From Vulcanisaeta moutnovskia 768-28 (lineage in GTDB: Archaea; Thermoproteota; Thermoprotei; Thermoproteales; Thermocladiaceae), in assembly GCF_000190315.1 (NCBI RefSeq), contig NC_015151.1:248001-312000 (forward strand): a stretch of 64,000 nt of DNA. Reading direction: 5' to 3'. The notes beneath the pieces are model-generated. The model saw nothing but the letters and a program-made list of their open reading frames with translations. It searched no databases and was not told the DNA's origin. Positions 8,948 through 17,447 of this stretch are shown in pieces. A program made the translations under genes and the position numbers. The stretch's first letter is position 1. The number at the start of each line of letters is the position of its first letter.

Positions 8948-10140
8948 TGACCATGGCCTACTCAAGAGAAATTATTGGCGTAATACTTGGTGGTGGTAGA
9001 GGCACTAATATGGAACCATTAACGCCTTACCTCGATAAACCACTCATTAAATTACTAGGAAAGCCACTTATTTATTATCCAACAGATAACCTAGTTCGGT
9101 TGGGTTTAAAGAGTATATATGTTATTTCTAGAAATCCTGCAAAGATAGGTAATGAACTTGGTCGCTATTTTAATAATATTTCAATAGAGAATGTGGGACA
9201 AAAGGGTGATGATATTGATAGTGCATTAAGAATGATAAATGAAATTGTTGGCAAGGGCACAACAATAGTATCGTTTAGTGACGTAATACTACCCCGAGAA
9301 GCCTATGAACTTGCATTGAACAGTCATGTGAATTCAGGGAAGCCAATAACTATATTAATGACCCCATTATCAGACCTGCAAGGCTACTTTGAGGTTGAGA
9401 TAAATGATACTGTCTCAATAAATAAGATCGTAGAGCATAAATCAGGCTATGCATGGACTGGGATACTCATAACTGAAAAGGAATTTCTAATTTCACTACA
9501 AGAATTTAACGGAAATATTAACGAAGCCCTAAAGCAGTTCAAAGGCAATATCAATACAGCTTTATGGAGTGGATGGTTTGTTGATGTTAGTTATCCCTGG
9601 GACTTACTGAGCGCAATAAAATACTTAATGATTGACTTAAAGGAGACCAGGATTAGTAAGGATGCCGATATTTCACCAAGAGCAGTTGTAGAGGGCTCTG
9701 TGATAATAGACGAGGGCGCTAGGATAGACCATGGCGCAATAATAAGAGGACCTGCATATATTGGTAAAAATACTTATGTTGGCAATAATGCGATAATTAG
9801 GAACAATACATCACTGGAGGAGGAATCCGTAATTGGCGCTGATGCTGAAATAACGGAATCATTAATTGGATATAGGGCTACAGTGGGTAGGGGATCATTC
9901 ATAGGTAGTTCGATAATTGGTGATGAAAGTACCGTAGAGCCAGGTGTTGTGACATTAAACGTATTACCAAGTGGCGTTGAGGTATCGCATTTATCACCAG
10001 TTATTGTTAAGGGAAAACAGATCGCTAAACTAGGTGCTATAGTAGGGCCTAAGGCTAGAATAGGGGCTAACACCGTAATTTATCCAGGTTCGATAATAGA
10101 GCATAATAAATACGTCTCACCATTATCAATATTAAAATAA
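8947..10140 (+). CDS. GlmU-like protein with degraded nucleotidyltransferase signature and beta-helix domain
   Basis: About 397 residues; architecture and length resemble the archaeal bifunctional sugar-1-phosphate nucleotidyltransferase/amino-sugar-1-phosphate acetyltransferases. Coupling to glmS (ATG overlaps the glmS TGA) suggests a role in UDP-GlcNAc synthesis. The N-terminal signature is altered: GRGTNMEPLTPYLDKPL has Asn where the family has Arg and DKP for PKP. The metal-binding motif reads FSD instead of GD, and the later EKP and NAG motifs are EHK and WTG. The C-terminal hexapeptide helix is well formed. The His seen before the last coils in well-studied homologues (recalled, not aligned here) appears absent. 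It may have changed specificity, act only as a structural partner, or have lost one activity. ATG 8953 is an alternative start. Confidence 0.75.
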   Translation: MTMAYSREIIGVILGGGRGTNMEPLTPYLDKPLIKLLGKPLIYYPTDNLVRLGLKSIYVISRNPAKIGNELGRYFNNISIENVGQKGDDIDSALRMINEIVGKGTTIVSFSDVILPREAYELALNSHVNSGKPITILMTPLSDLQGYFEVEINDTVSINKIVEHKSGYAWTGILITEKEFLISLQEFNGNINEALKQFKGNINTALWSGWFVDVSYPWDLLSAIKYLMIDLKETRISKDADISPRAVVEGSVIIDEGARIDHGAIIRGPAYIGKNTYVGNNAIIRNNTSLEEESVIGADAEITESLIGYRATVGRGSFIGSSIIGDESTVEPGVVTLNVLPSGVEVSHLSPVIVKGKQIAKLGAIVGPKARIGANTVIYPGSIIEHNKYVSPLSILK

Positions 10141-10147
10141 TAAATCC

Positions 10148-11056
10148 ATGACACACCTAGTAATATATACCTCTAAGCAGGATTATACATTGAACCTAGG
10201 CGTGGGTATTTACATAAAGCCCAGGTGTGAGTACATGCCATGGTTATGGAATGCCTATGAACTACTCAATATTGAACCTGAGTATTGCAGTGATGATGAA
10301 CTAATGATTAAGTACTTAAGTACGTATAGAAAATTACGTGAAGAAAGGAACGTTAAGTTAATAATGAATTTAAGGAATGAAATGATGAGAATTAGGGCTG
10401 AATTAAGGAAAAGCTGTAAGGATGAATTAATATGCCTAGCAAATAGGTTGTATGAATATAATAGAGCAGTAAATGCATTATATAAATATTATATGAAGAT
10501 CCATGAGTTAGATCCCGAAAGAATATCAAAACTATCCATCGCCTTTAATAAATATAATATGCCCACAATGGGTCTCAGGGTGTTTAATGAACTATTATAC
10601 TCATCAAATGAAGAACTAAAGTATCTAACGTTCTTATCATTATTAAACCCAGTAAGGTGGCCGCTACATATTACCATGAATACAAACATAGTACCGTACC
10701 TAAACTGGATCCTTATTTACCTAGATGATCATTATATTATCCTTATGGCAAGTCTAAATCGTGCATATGTTATTAGTGATTTAAATGTTAATATAAATGG
10801 CGGTAAAGTCACGCTTGATAATGATTATGAAACCCGGTCAATAATGACCACGCATATAATCACTAGAATTGAGTCTGTAGATGGTCATGGCGTATTATTC
10901 ATAGGTAATTGGAGTGATCAGGCTATTAATCTCAACCTTGATTTTAAACCTAGGGAGGGTTCTATTAAAGGTACATCGCTTGATGCAAATATTTCCCAAT
11001 TAATACCTATAATAATACCACCGCATGACTATTTATCGATTAAATACACCATTTAA
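10148..11056 (+). CDS. unrecognised protein: helical N-terminal half, beta-rich C-terminal half
   Basis: 302 residues, no family recognised. Residues 55-125 are charged helices (KLREERNVKLIMNLRNEM). The last 120 residues are strand-rich with a pattern like a carbohydrate-active beta-sandwich (GVLFIGNWSDQAINLNLDF). Four cysteines occur in the first 105 residues. No signal peptide or membrane segment is visible. It starts 7 bp after the GlmU-like gene and probably belongs to the same operon, hinting at a link to sugar or glycan metabolism, but this rests on context alone. Confidence 0.65.
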   Translation: MTHLVIYTSKQDYTLNLGVGIYIKPRCEYMPWLWNAYELLNIEPEYCSDDELMIKYLSTYRKLREERNVKLIMNLRNEMMRIRAELRKSCKDELICLANRLYEYNRAVNALYKYYMKIHELDPERISKLSIAFNKYNMPTMGLRVFNELLYSSNEELKYLTFLSLLNPVRWPLHITMNTNIVPYLNWILIYLDDHYIILMASLNRAYVISDLNVNINGGKVTLDNDYETRSIMTTHIITRIESVDGHGVLFIGNWSDQAINLNLDFKPREGSIKGTSLDANISQLIPIIIPPHDYLSIKYTI

Positions 11057-11068
11057 ATTTTAATGGGA

Positions 11069-11980
11069 TTAAGCTACCCTGGGCGCTAAATAGAATTGTA
11101 CTGAACCTATTGCAAAATCTATTGTTAATTTCAACGGTTTATTATTATCAAACTCTATTGTCACAGTCTCACTTATTTGCTTCATAGGTTTAATAAAATC
11201 GAGGAGTAATTCTACGGAGTACATAGCATCATGTGAACCCTGCACTGAATATTCATAAAATACTTCATCACTACTCGTATATGTTGTTTCAATTGCCTTA
11301 CCACCCTCGCTCTCGGCCATTATGGAAAAGGTATCTTCCTTAGCTATAAATCTCACGGAGTCAGAAAACTCATTAGCTGAACTTAATACATCAATAAACA
11401 CATCCATATCCATCCTAATCCTAACAGGGTACTCAAGCTTAGGTTCAGGAACCTCCTCCTCGGCTATATTAATTATTGGAAGACCAAACCTCCTGTAAAA
11501 ACCACCCTCCCTACCTTTTTTCGTGTATATTGTTACGAAGAACCTATTCCTACTGGTGTCAACACCAAGCTCAACCTTTTCTCTCGCCTTAACTCTCTTT
11601 AATATCTTTTTAATCAGGTCAAAGCTTATTCCTATCTTTAGTTCCTTAGTCACTGTGTATTCCTCAAGGCCTGAACCAGGTATGTTTAAAATCACCAGGG
11701 AAACCTTGCTCGGGTCTATGGACTTCATCTTAATACCCTCAGAATCAATAATAAGATTCGACTCCTGGAGTAAATTAGCAAGGGCTGTAAATATGTATCT
11801 AAACTCCTTACCCTTCGGGAACATTATTCTATAATATTCCTCAGTCTCAACAACACCACCTGCACCGCCCTCTTCGCCCTCACTAACCTCCTCACCCGTA
11901 CCCTCTGCCTCAACCCCTTCAGTCTCCTCTTCCTCACCTTCTTCACGCTCCTCCCTCTCCGGCTCTTCACTCTCAGCCAT
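11069..11980 (-). CDS. pcn: PCNA sliding clamp with long acidic N-terminal extension
   Basis: DNA polymerase processivity clamp. The canonical clamp begins near residue 48 (EYYRIMFPKGKEFRYIFTAL) and runs about 255 residues to FYLAPRVA; DSEGIKMKSIDPSKVSLV and the second-domain elements are clear. In front of it is a 45-48 residue low-complexity tail with 23 glutamates among the first 48 residues, absent from ordinary PCNAs. Translation from the ATG at 11980 is supported by a TATA box 28 bp upstream, so the tail is probably real. Internal Met (before FPKGKE) would give a truncated clamp. Crenarchaea usually have several PCNA paralogues; which one this is cannot be told here. Confidence 0.93.
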   Translation of the reverse strand: MAESEEPEREEREEGEEEETEGVEAEGTGEEVSEGEEGGAGGVVETEEYYRIMFPKGKEFRYIFTALANLLQESNLIIDSEGIKMKSIDPSKVSLVILNIPGSGLEEYTVTKELKIGISFDLIKKILKRVKAREKVELGVDTSRNRFFVTIYTKKGREGGFYRRFGLPIINIAEEEVPEPKLEYPVRIRMDMDVFIDVLSSANEFSDSVRFIAKEDTFSIMAESEGGKAIETTYTSSDEVFYEYSVQGSHDAMYSVELLLDFIKPMKQISETVTIEFDNNKPLKLTIDFAIGSVQFYLAPRVA

Positions 11981-12003
11981 AATTAACTGGGATTATGCAA
12001 TTT

Positions 12004-12011
12004 TCTTTAAA
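12004..12011 (-). promoter_or_regulatory. TATA box of the PCNA gene
   Basis: On the minus strand, TTTTAAAG preceded by a GAAAGC BRE-like element, centred about 28 bp before the PCNA ATG at 11980. Its position inside the 5' part of the longest ORF facing right argues that tiaS starts further downstream, at 12103. Confidence 0.6.
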
Positions 12012-12102
12012 AGGCTTTCATCGCTTTAATATCAAAGTAATCCTAACAAGGAATTATGGGAAAGAGATAATTGCCTCTTCTCTAAAATTATGCCTAAGCC
12101 TA

Positions 12103-13371
12103 ATGCCTTACTTAATGATTGGTATTGATGACACTGATTGGGAAGGTGGTGGATGTACGACATATGTTATGTATTCATTTATAAAATACCTAGTTAGAGA
12201 GAACCTTACTAGGAGTGTTATTGGATTACCACGCCTAACCAGGTTAAATCCCTACGTACCATTTAAAACAAGAGGTAATGCATCTTTGTCAGTAATTATT
12301 TACGTTGAATCTGAGGATGATGCTAAGGATCATGTTGAGCTCATGGAATCATTAATCAACCAAATGGTTAAGAGAGTTGGTAAGACAAGCCCTGGTATTG
12401 CATACCTAGTAATAAGAAATATGCTTAAGGTTGATGAGAGATTAACGTGGTTTTATAGGAAGAGTGTTAGGGATATTGTTACGTTAGACCTCGCACGTAA
12501 AGTCGCTAGCAAAGTAAATGCAAAACTTATGGGTGGTAGAGGAACTATTGGCGCATTGGCATCGTTAGGTTTCATACCAATTGATGCCACGTACGAATTC
12601 ATAGCATATAGACCTGAGGATGAGGATAGGCCCATGATTAATCCCATTGACGTGAAGCACTGGGACCATACAACAAGACCATTCACTTTCTTAAATATAA
12701 ATGAAGATCAAGTACTCATTGAACCTCATGGACCTGACCCAGTATTATTTGGTGTTAGGGGTGATTCACCGTATCATGTGCTTGCCATGGGTAATTACCT
12801 AGCCAATAAGTATAATGCTATTGGGTGGATCATCTACGTGACAAACCAGGGAACTAACGACCATAGGTCACGAGCAAGCGAATACATCCCTTATAGGAAT
12901 GTTGATCTTATAGGTATTTTAATGAATGCGGTATTTGATGATAAAGGCCATGTGCACCTTACCTTAGATGATGCTCATAAGGCAATAGCGTATAGACATC
13001 TCGGTGTTTCTAAGGAGTTGGCGAATTGCGTGGGATGCATGGTAGAGGCGTGGGGTGGAGTTAAGCCGAATGAGAAACTTGATCTGTATATCGAGGGTAT
13101 GAGAGTACTCCATGATAGGTATGTCGAGGTGAGAAATCCGAGGTGCCCTAGGTGTGGTGGCCCTATGGAGTCTATGGGAAGATCAGGATTACTACGATGT
13201 AAGCGATGTGGATTTGAGGGTAAATTACCGAGAATAATTATACCACGAAATAATTGGTTTCTAATAAATCCGAAAGCAAGTGAGTATAGGCATTTAATGA
13301 AGCCTAACGAGAGGGTTGGTCTTGAGGGTCTTGCACTCTATATGCCTAAACCATATTTGTGGGTTTATTGA
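12103..13371 (+). CDS. tiaS: TiaS, tRNA(Ile2) 2-agmatinylcytidine synthetase
   Basis: ATP-dependent enzyme that attaches agmatine to C34 of tRNA-Ile2 so that it reads AUA. 422 residues from the ATG at 12103. The N-terminus IGIDDTDWEGGGCTTYV is the family hallmark (phosphorylating domain). TNQGTNDH in the middle and a C-terminal zinc ribbon, CPRCGG...CKRCGF (about residues 345-370), complete the architecture. An upstream in-frame ATG at 11995 would add 36 residues, but it would leave no room for the PCNA promoter, and family members begin near the DDTD motif. The required agmatine may come from the pyruvoyl decarboxylase at 32433. Confidence 0.94.
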   Translation: MPYLMIGIDDTDWEGGGCTTYVMYSFIKYLVRENLTRSVIGLPRLTRLNPYVPFKTRGNASLSVIIYVESEDDAKDHVELMESLINQMVKRVGKTSPGIAYLVIRNMLKVDERLTWFYRKSVRDIVTLDLARKVASKVNAKLMGGRGTIGALASLGFIPIDATYEFIAYRPEDEDRPMINPIDVKHWDHTTRPFTFLNINEDQVLIEPHGPDPVLFGVRGDSPYHVLAMGNYLANKYNAIGWIIYVTNQGTNDHRSRASEYIPYRNVDLIGILMNAVFDDKGHVHLTLDDAHKAIAYRHLGVSKELANCVGCMVEAWGGVKPNEKLDLYIEGMRVLHDRYVEVRNPRCPRCGGPMESMGRSGLLRCKRCGFEGKLPRIIIPRNNWFLINPKASEYRHLMKPNERVGLEGLALYMPKPYLWVY

Positions 13372-13382
13372 TTACTATAGAG

Positions 13383-13397
13383 AAAGGTTTTTAATAT
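13383..13397 (+). promoter_or_regulatory. strong BRE/TATA element before a 46-codon ORF
   Basis: GAAAGG followed by TTTTTAATATA, the same layout as the thermosome promoter of this window, centred about 32 bp before the ATG at 13424. The only plus-strand reading frame that close downstream is the small ORF 13424-13564. Confidence 0.45.
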
Positions 13398-13423
13398 ATC
13401 TAATTACGGCACTCAAGAAGCAT

Positions 13424-13564
13424 ATGAATGTTGAAAGTATTATAGAGTCTAGGGTTATGAATTCTCTTAGAATTGATTTAAAAGTGAGTAATAACTATGA
13501 GGTTAAATTACGACGGCTAAGTAAATTAATTAGGCTCCGGAAATTAATGAACCTTGGATTTTAG
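13424..13564 (+). CDS. possible small basic protein, 46 residues
   Basis: Short ORF, MNVESIIESRVMN..., rich in Arg/Lys and Leu in its second half (KLRRLSKLIRLRKLMNL), compatible with an amphipathic basic helix. Support comes from the good BRE/TATA element about 30 bp upstream. It overlaps the end of the convergent HAD phosphatase by 21 bp. No homologue is known to me, and a non-coding transcript or chance ORF cannot be excluded. Confidence 0.35.
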   Translation: MNVESIIESRVMNSLRIDLKVSNNYEVKLRRLSKLIRLRKLMNLGF

Positions 13565-14311
13565 GGCCGTTAATAAGTAATCAAGAAAGATTGGTAGTTC
13601 ATTCTCATGAACCCACAATAATACTGGTAGATCAAGACCCTCATTATACCTATGCCTAATACCGATGGGATACTCAACGATTCTCATTGCGGGAATGTCA
13701 TTTTCTGAATCACCCATATACATTATTGACCCCTTTATACCCATAAGCTCCCTGAGCCTCATTACAGCATAACCCTTATCGATTTGTATCCCTGGATATA
13801 TATCTATGAATGGATGACCCCTATACTTAATGACTTTAAATCCTGATTCACTCGCCGACTTAATAATTTGATTAAGAACCTTCATGTTTATTGAACCCTT
13901 GGTTCTCCAATCAATTCCCAATCCACCAATCAAATTACCAACACGCTTCACTTCTAAATAAATGCCTTTTAACTCGTTGATACTATTTATGGCATTAATC
14001 AGAGATTCAAATTTATCTTGCCATTTAGGTAAATCCTCATGTATATGATGAGACCCTCCAATTCTTATCTCAAGACCATTTGTGCAGGACCACGCTCTGG
14101 CAAAGTCGGTTCTTGGAATTAAGAAGTCGCAATCCTTGGTACTTATTACGGCTATTGGTATGTATTTACTTATTTCATTCAGTTTTTCATAAATAGCCAC
14201 AGGGGGTTTACTCAATTGCCTTGCCACGTCTATTGGCGCTATTGTACCATCATAGTCAGTAAATAACGCAGAAACGTTCCTAAATAAATCGATTTTACTG
14301 TTATTGAGCAT
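13544..14311 (-). CDS. HAD-superfamily (Cof/trehalose-6-phosphatase-like) phosphatase
   Basis: 255 residues. HAD motif I is FTDYDGTIAP (nucleophile Asp about 18), motif II is VISTKDC, motif III is DKGYAVMRL (Lys), and motif IV is MYMGDSENDIPAM. The large cap between motifs II and III places it in subclass IIB, which includes sugar phosphatases such as mannosyl-3-phosphoglycerate and trehalose-6-phosphate phosphatases. The substrate is not determined. It is divergent from the aconitase X gene. Confidence 0.82.
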   Translation of the reverse strand: MLNNSKIDLFRNVSALFTDYDGTIAPIDVARQLSKPPVAIYEKLNEISKYIPIAVISTKDCDFLIPRTDFARAWSCTNGLEIRIGGSHHIHEDLPKWQDKFESLINAINSINELKGIYLEVKRVGNLIGGLGIDWRTKGSINMKVLNQIIKSASESGFKVIKYRGHPFIDIYPGIQIDKGYAVMRLRELMGIKGSIMYMGDSENDIPAMRIVEYPIGIRHRYNEGLDLPVLLWVHENELPIFLDYLLTALKSKVH

Positions 14312-14378
14312 TACCGAGTTCGTGTAAAATAATAATCTATTTAAGATTTATTTTCTCCACCTAGATCTAAGGTGCTGA

Positions 14379-15572
14379 ATGTACCTTAGTAAGTATGAGG
14401 AAGCCATGCTTCATGGTGATTATGGAGATGCCATTGCAAGGGCAATGCAGGTCGTAGTTAAGGTCGGCGATGTATTAAAGGCTGATAGGCTCATTGAGAT
14501 AGAGACAGCGCATATTGCAGGTGTCTCCTACTTAACAATAGGTGATCCAGGTCTCGAGTACCTAGAGGATTTGGCAAAATCCAGTGCTAGATTTCACGTA
14601 TTTACAACGGTAAATCCTGTGGGCATTGATGTACTTAATGATTGGGGAATAGATAAGGAGTTCATTGACAAGCAATGGAGAATAATAAATGCATTAAAAA
14701 GTATGGGCGCTAGTCTATGGCTTACATGTACCCCGTACGAGTACCTACGGATTAGACCAAGGACTTACCATGCATGGGCTGAATCAAATGCAATTGCCTA
14801 TATAAATGCCGTTCACGATGCTTGGACCGAAAAATTACCGGGACCTTTCGTTGTTTTGTCGGCATTAGTTGGTAGGGTTCCAAGGTATGGGCTATACACA
14901 CTGAGTGGTAGGGTACCAACGCATGTAGTTAGGGTTAAGGGAGGGCAGGCAATTAATAATCCATTAATCGCGGGGCTCCTAGGTAGGAAAATTGCTGAGG
15001 AGGTCGGTGATGGAAAGCCATATCTGGTGGCTAAGTTTGGTGGCAATGCTGTAATTAAGCAATTACTGGCTAGCTATGCAACGTACTCACCCCATGCATT
15101 CATGGTAATCGATGGAGTAACACCAAATCATAAGGAGTACTTAGCAATGATGGATAAGCCTGAGGAAATTAATCTAGACATTAACGATATAATTAAGGAT
15201 TCCGGAGTAGAAAAACAAAATTTTGATGCCATATTTCTCGGGTGTCCCCATTATGGTATTGACGAGGTAATGTCAGTCATTAATTACGTAAGAAGCAAGG
15301 GATCCAGAAGGGCTAAAAAGCCCGTTTACATAACCACAACGCCCTTCGTAATAAACTCACTAAGTCAAGACGAACTTAATCTACTTGAGAATTCCAACAT
15401 ACACTTGGTATTAACCACATGTCCTGTTGTGTCACCTTTCCTCAAAAGCGTTGGGGTTAATACCGTAGCCACGGAGTCAGTTAAGCAAATGTATTACTTA
15501 CCTAAGATGATTGGCATTAATTATATAAGCTGCAATGGCATTAAGTGCCTAGACCTTGCATTTGATGAGTAA
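14379..15572 (+). CDS. aconitase X large subunit, probable phosphomevalonate dehydratase
   Basis: 397-residue AcnX catalytic subunit. In the archaeal modified mevalonate pathway, the AcnX large plus small (DUF126) subunits dehydrate mevalonate 5-phosphate to trans-anhydromevalonate phosphate. Features are the start MYLSKYEEAMLHG, LTIGDPGLEYLEDLA near residue 60, LTCTPYEYLRIRP near residue 115 with the cluster-region cysteine, DGVTPNHKEY, and LGCPHYGIDEV near 288 with another cysteine. A third conserved cysteine is in LTTCPVVSPFL. The small subunit gene is not adjacent: the next gene is a HAD protein. Assignment to the mevalonate route follows the characterised archaeal family; other AcnX substrates, such as cis-hydroxyproline, are unlikely here. 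Confidence 0.88.
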   Translation: MYLSKYEEAMLHGDYGDAIARAMQVVVKVGDVLKADRLIEIETAHIAGVSYLTIGDPGLEYLEDLAKSSARFHVFTTVNPVGIDVLNDWGIDKEFIDKQWRIINALKSMGASLWLTCTPYEYLRIRPRTYHAWAESNAIAYINAVHDAWTEKLPGPFVVLSALVGRVPRYGLYTLSGRVPTHVVRVKGGQAINNPLIAGLLGRKIAEEVGDGKPYLVAKFGGNAVIKQLLASYATYSPHAFMVIDGVTPNHKEYLAMMDKPEEINLDINDIIKDSGVEKQNFDAIFLGCPHYGIDEVMSVINYVRSKGSRRAKKPVYITTTPFVINSLSQDELNLLENSNIHLVLTTCPVVSPFLKSVGVNTVATESVKQMYYLPKMIGINYISCNGIKCLDLAFDE

Positions 15573-15575
15573 GGG

Positions 15576-16022
15576 GTGATACTCATTAAGTACGTATCCT
15601 TTGATATCGATGGAGTCCTGGTTAATTCGGAGAGCAGGTTAAGGCTTTGCCTTAGGCCTAATAACGAAGTTGATTGGGATTGCTTTCTTGATTGCAAAAA
15701 GCTGTTCATGGATAAACCTAAACCAAGGATTATAGATATTCTTAAACAGCTAAGGAATAGGGACTTCGGCATAATAATCGTTACAGGTAGGAGAGAATCA
15801 ATGAGGGAATGCACAATAAATCAATTAAGGAGTTTTGGTGTGAATGAATTTGAGGAATTATTTATGAGACCTGATAATAATACTGACCCGGACCCTATTT
15901 ATAAGTCATGGACAATTAAGAGCTTATTGAGAAGGTATGAAATATTGGTTCATTTTGATGATAATGCTGATACTGTATCAACTTTGGTAAGTAATGGTAT
16001 TGACGCTGTGGTAATATCATAG
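15576..16022 (+). CDS. small HAD-family phosphatase
   Basis: 148 residues from a GTG start 3 bp after the aconitase X stop. Motif I is VSFDIDGVLVNS (DxDG), motif II is IIVTGRRES, a Lys lies near 113, and motif IV is HFDDNADTV. There is no large cap, a size and pattern like polynucleotide-kinase-3'-phosphatase-type or LNS2-like HADs acting on larger substrates. The biological substrate is unknown. It is probably cotranscribed with the aconitase X subunit and with the amidotransferase fusion 9 bp downstream. Confidence 0.8.
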   Translation: MILIKYVSFDIDGVLVNSESRLRLCLRPNNEVDWDCFLDCKKLFMDKPKPRIIDILKQLRNRDFGIIIVTGRRESMRECTINQLRSFGVNEFEELFMRPDNNTDPDPIYKSWTIKSLLRRYEILVHFDDNADTVSTLVSNGIDAVVIS

Positions 16023-16031
16023 TGATTAATA

Positions 16032-17447
16032 ATGATTAAGATAGGGGTATTAAGTATTAGAGGCGCAATGCCTTATTATGAAGAATTGCCATTTAACCTA
16101 CGTATTAATGAACCAAGCATCATTAAGGATCTTGATATGTTAATATTACCACCTGGAACCTTGGTGGAGTCCCAGATATTGCAACGTTATAATTGGATTG
16201 AAAAGGAAATTTGGGAATATGCTGAAAGGGGTGGGCTTACCATAGGTGTTTGTTCAGGTACTCAATTATTGTCAAGAGCCGTAAATCTCAATGTTAGAGG
16301 GCTACCTGGGTACTCTAAGGGACTTGGCATCCTAGACGTTATTTTTGAACCATTAATTGTTACAGGACCTGTGAGGGTTAGTATCGTTAATGAATCATGG
16401 GTAACCAGGAATATTGTAAATACTGAATTAAAGGGCTGGCAAGCACATACATATGGTAGAATGAGGATTCTATCGGATAATGTGCAGGTCGTTGGAGTAT
16501 CGCAAGTGCCAAGGCATAATTATAGGAATGCCGAGATTAACGTACCTACGTTAATCATATCACGCAAGTACAACGTATTTGGTACCATGGTTCATGGATT
16601 ACTAGGACCTAGATCTCCAATAACGAGGAATATACTTAGTGAAATTGGGGTTTATAATGAAAATGAAATTTCTAATTACTACAGAAGTTACCGCGAGAAT
16701 GAATGGATGAGTAGAGAAGGTGGTAATCCTGGAATGAGCACTAGAATAATCACCGTCGTGTCCACAATGACTGGCGAAGGTAAGACATTAATAACAAGTG
16801 CATTGGCCCTCTGCTTAAGCAGGGCTGGTTATTACGTAGGTATTGCCAAATTGGCAGGTGATATTAGGGACTTACACCCAAGTCTCTATATCCTTAATAG
16901 ACCATTTAAGCCATGGATGAGCATAAAATTAAGGTGGGGAAGTAAATCACTTGGTTGGATCGACTGGAAGGAGACACTGAGTACAGTCAGGAGTATTGGA
17001 TTAGATATATTGATTATTGAGGGTGTTATGGGACTCTTGACAGGCTCATCTAGAAGATATAAGCGTGGCTTTTCATCCACATTAGACTTCATAAGGCAAA
17101 CAAACACTGATACTGTGTTGATAGTTTCCGCGAACCTTGATGGTATTGAGGGTGCATTATTCAGGTTAAGATCATACATTAACCTGTTAATTAGGAATGG
17201 TAAAAAACCAATCCTGACAATCCTTAATAATGCATATGATGGCACCCATGAAAATAGAAAATTAAGGAAATTCGAGAGATACGCCAATAGGTTAAGCATA
17301 CCGTTTGTGGTGGTTAATTCATTGGCCATATCATCAAAACCTGAGGAGTTAATAGATCTTGAGGATTATAAGGACTCAGCAATCAATATTTCAAGTATTT
17401 TATGTAGCGCCTTAATTAATGCATTAGGTAAATCACGGTTATTATAG
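16032..17447 (+). CDS. CbiA/CobQ-like protein with swapped domain order (amidotransferase first, P-loop ATPase second)
   Basis: 471 residues. Residues 1-225 are a class I glutamine amidotransferase domain of the CobB/CobQ type: catalytic Cys in GVCSGTQLL and His in FGTMVHGLLGP. Residues 236-471 are a dethiobiotin-synthetase-like P-loop domain: STMTGEGKTLITSAL (Walker A) and IIEGVMGLLTG, which matches the CbiA acidic motif. In CobQ, CbiA and related a,c-diamide synthases the P-loop domain precedes the amidotransferase, so here the order is reversed. Likely chemistry is ATP- and glutamine-dependent amidation of a carboxylate on a tetrapyrrole or other acid; the substrate is not inferable. No other cobalamin gene is in the window. 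Confidence 0.8.
   Translation: MIKIGVLSIRGAMPYYEELPFNLRINEPSIIKDLDMLILPPGTLVESQILQRYNWIEKEIWEYAERGGLTIGVCSGTQLLSRAVNLNVRGLPGYSKGLGILDVIFEPLIVTGPVRVSIVNESWVTRNIVNTELKGWQAHTYGRMRILSDNVQVVGVSQVPRHNYRNAEINVPTLIISRKYNVFGTMVHGLLGPRSPITRNILSEIGVYNENEISNYYRSYRENEWMSREGGNPGMSTRIITVVSTMTGEGKTLITSALALCLSRAGYYVGIAKLAGDIRDLHPSLYILNRPFKPWMSIKLRWGSKSLGWIDWKETLSTVRSIGLDILIIEGVMGLLTGSSRRYKRGFSSTLDFIRQTNTDTVLIVSANLDGIEGALFRLRSYINLLIRNGKKPILTILNNAYDGTHENRKLRKFERYANRLSIPFVVVNSLAISSKPEELIDLEDYKDSAINISSILCSALINALGKSRLL

Noticed and set aside
11995-12102. Extra 36-codon N-terminal extension of TiaS
   Set aside because: It would cover the PCNA promoter and has no resemblance to the family, which begins just before the DDTD motif.
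16886-17329. Minus-strand frame of 147 codons
   Set aside because: Lies wholly inside the P-loop domain of the swapped CbiA-like gene, where plus-strand motifs are intact.
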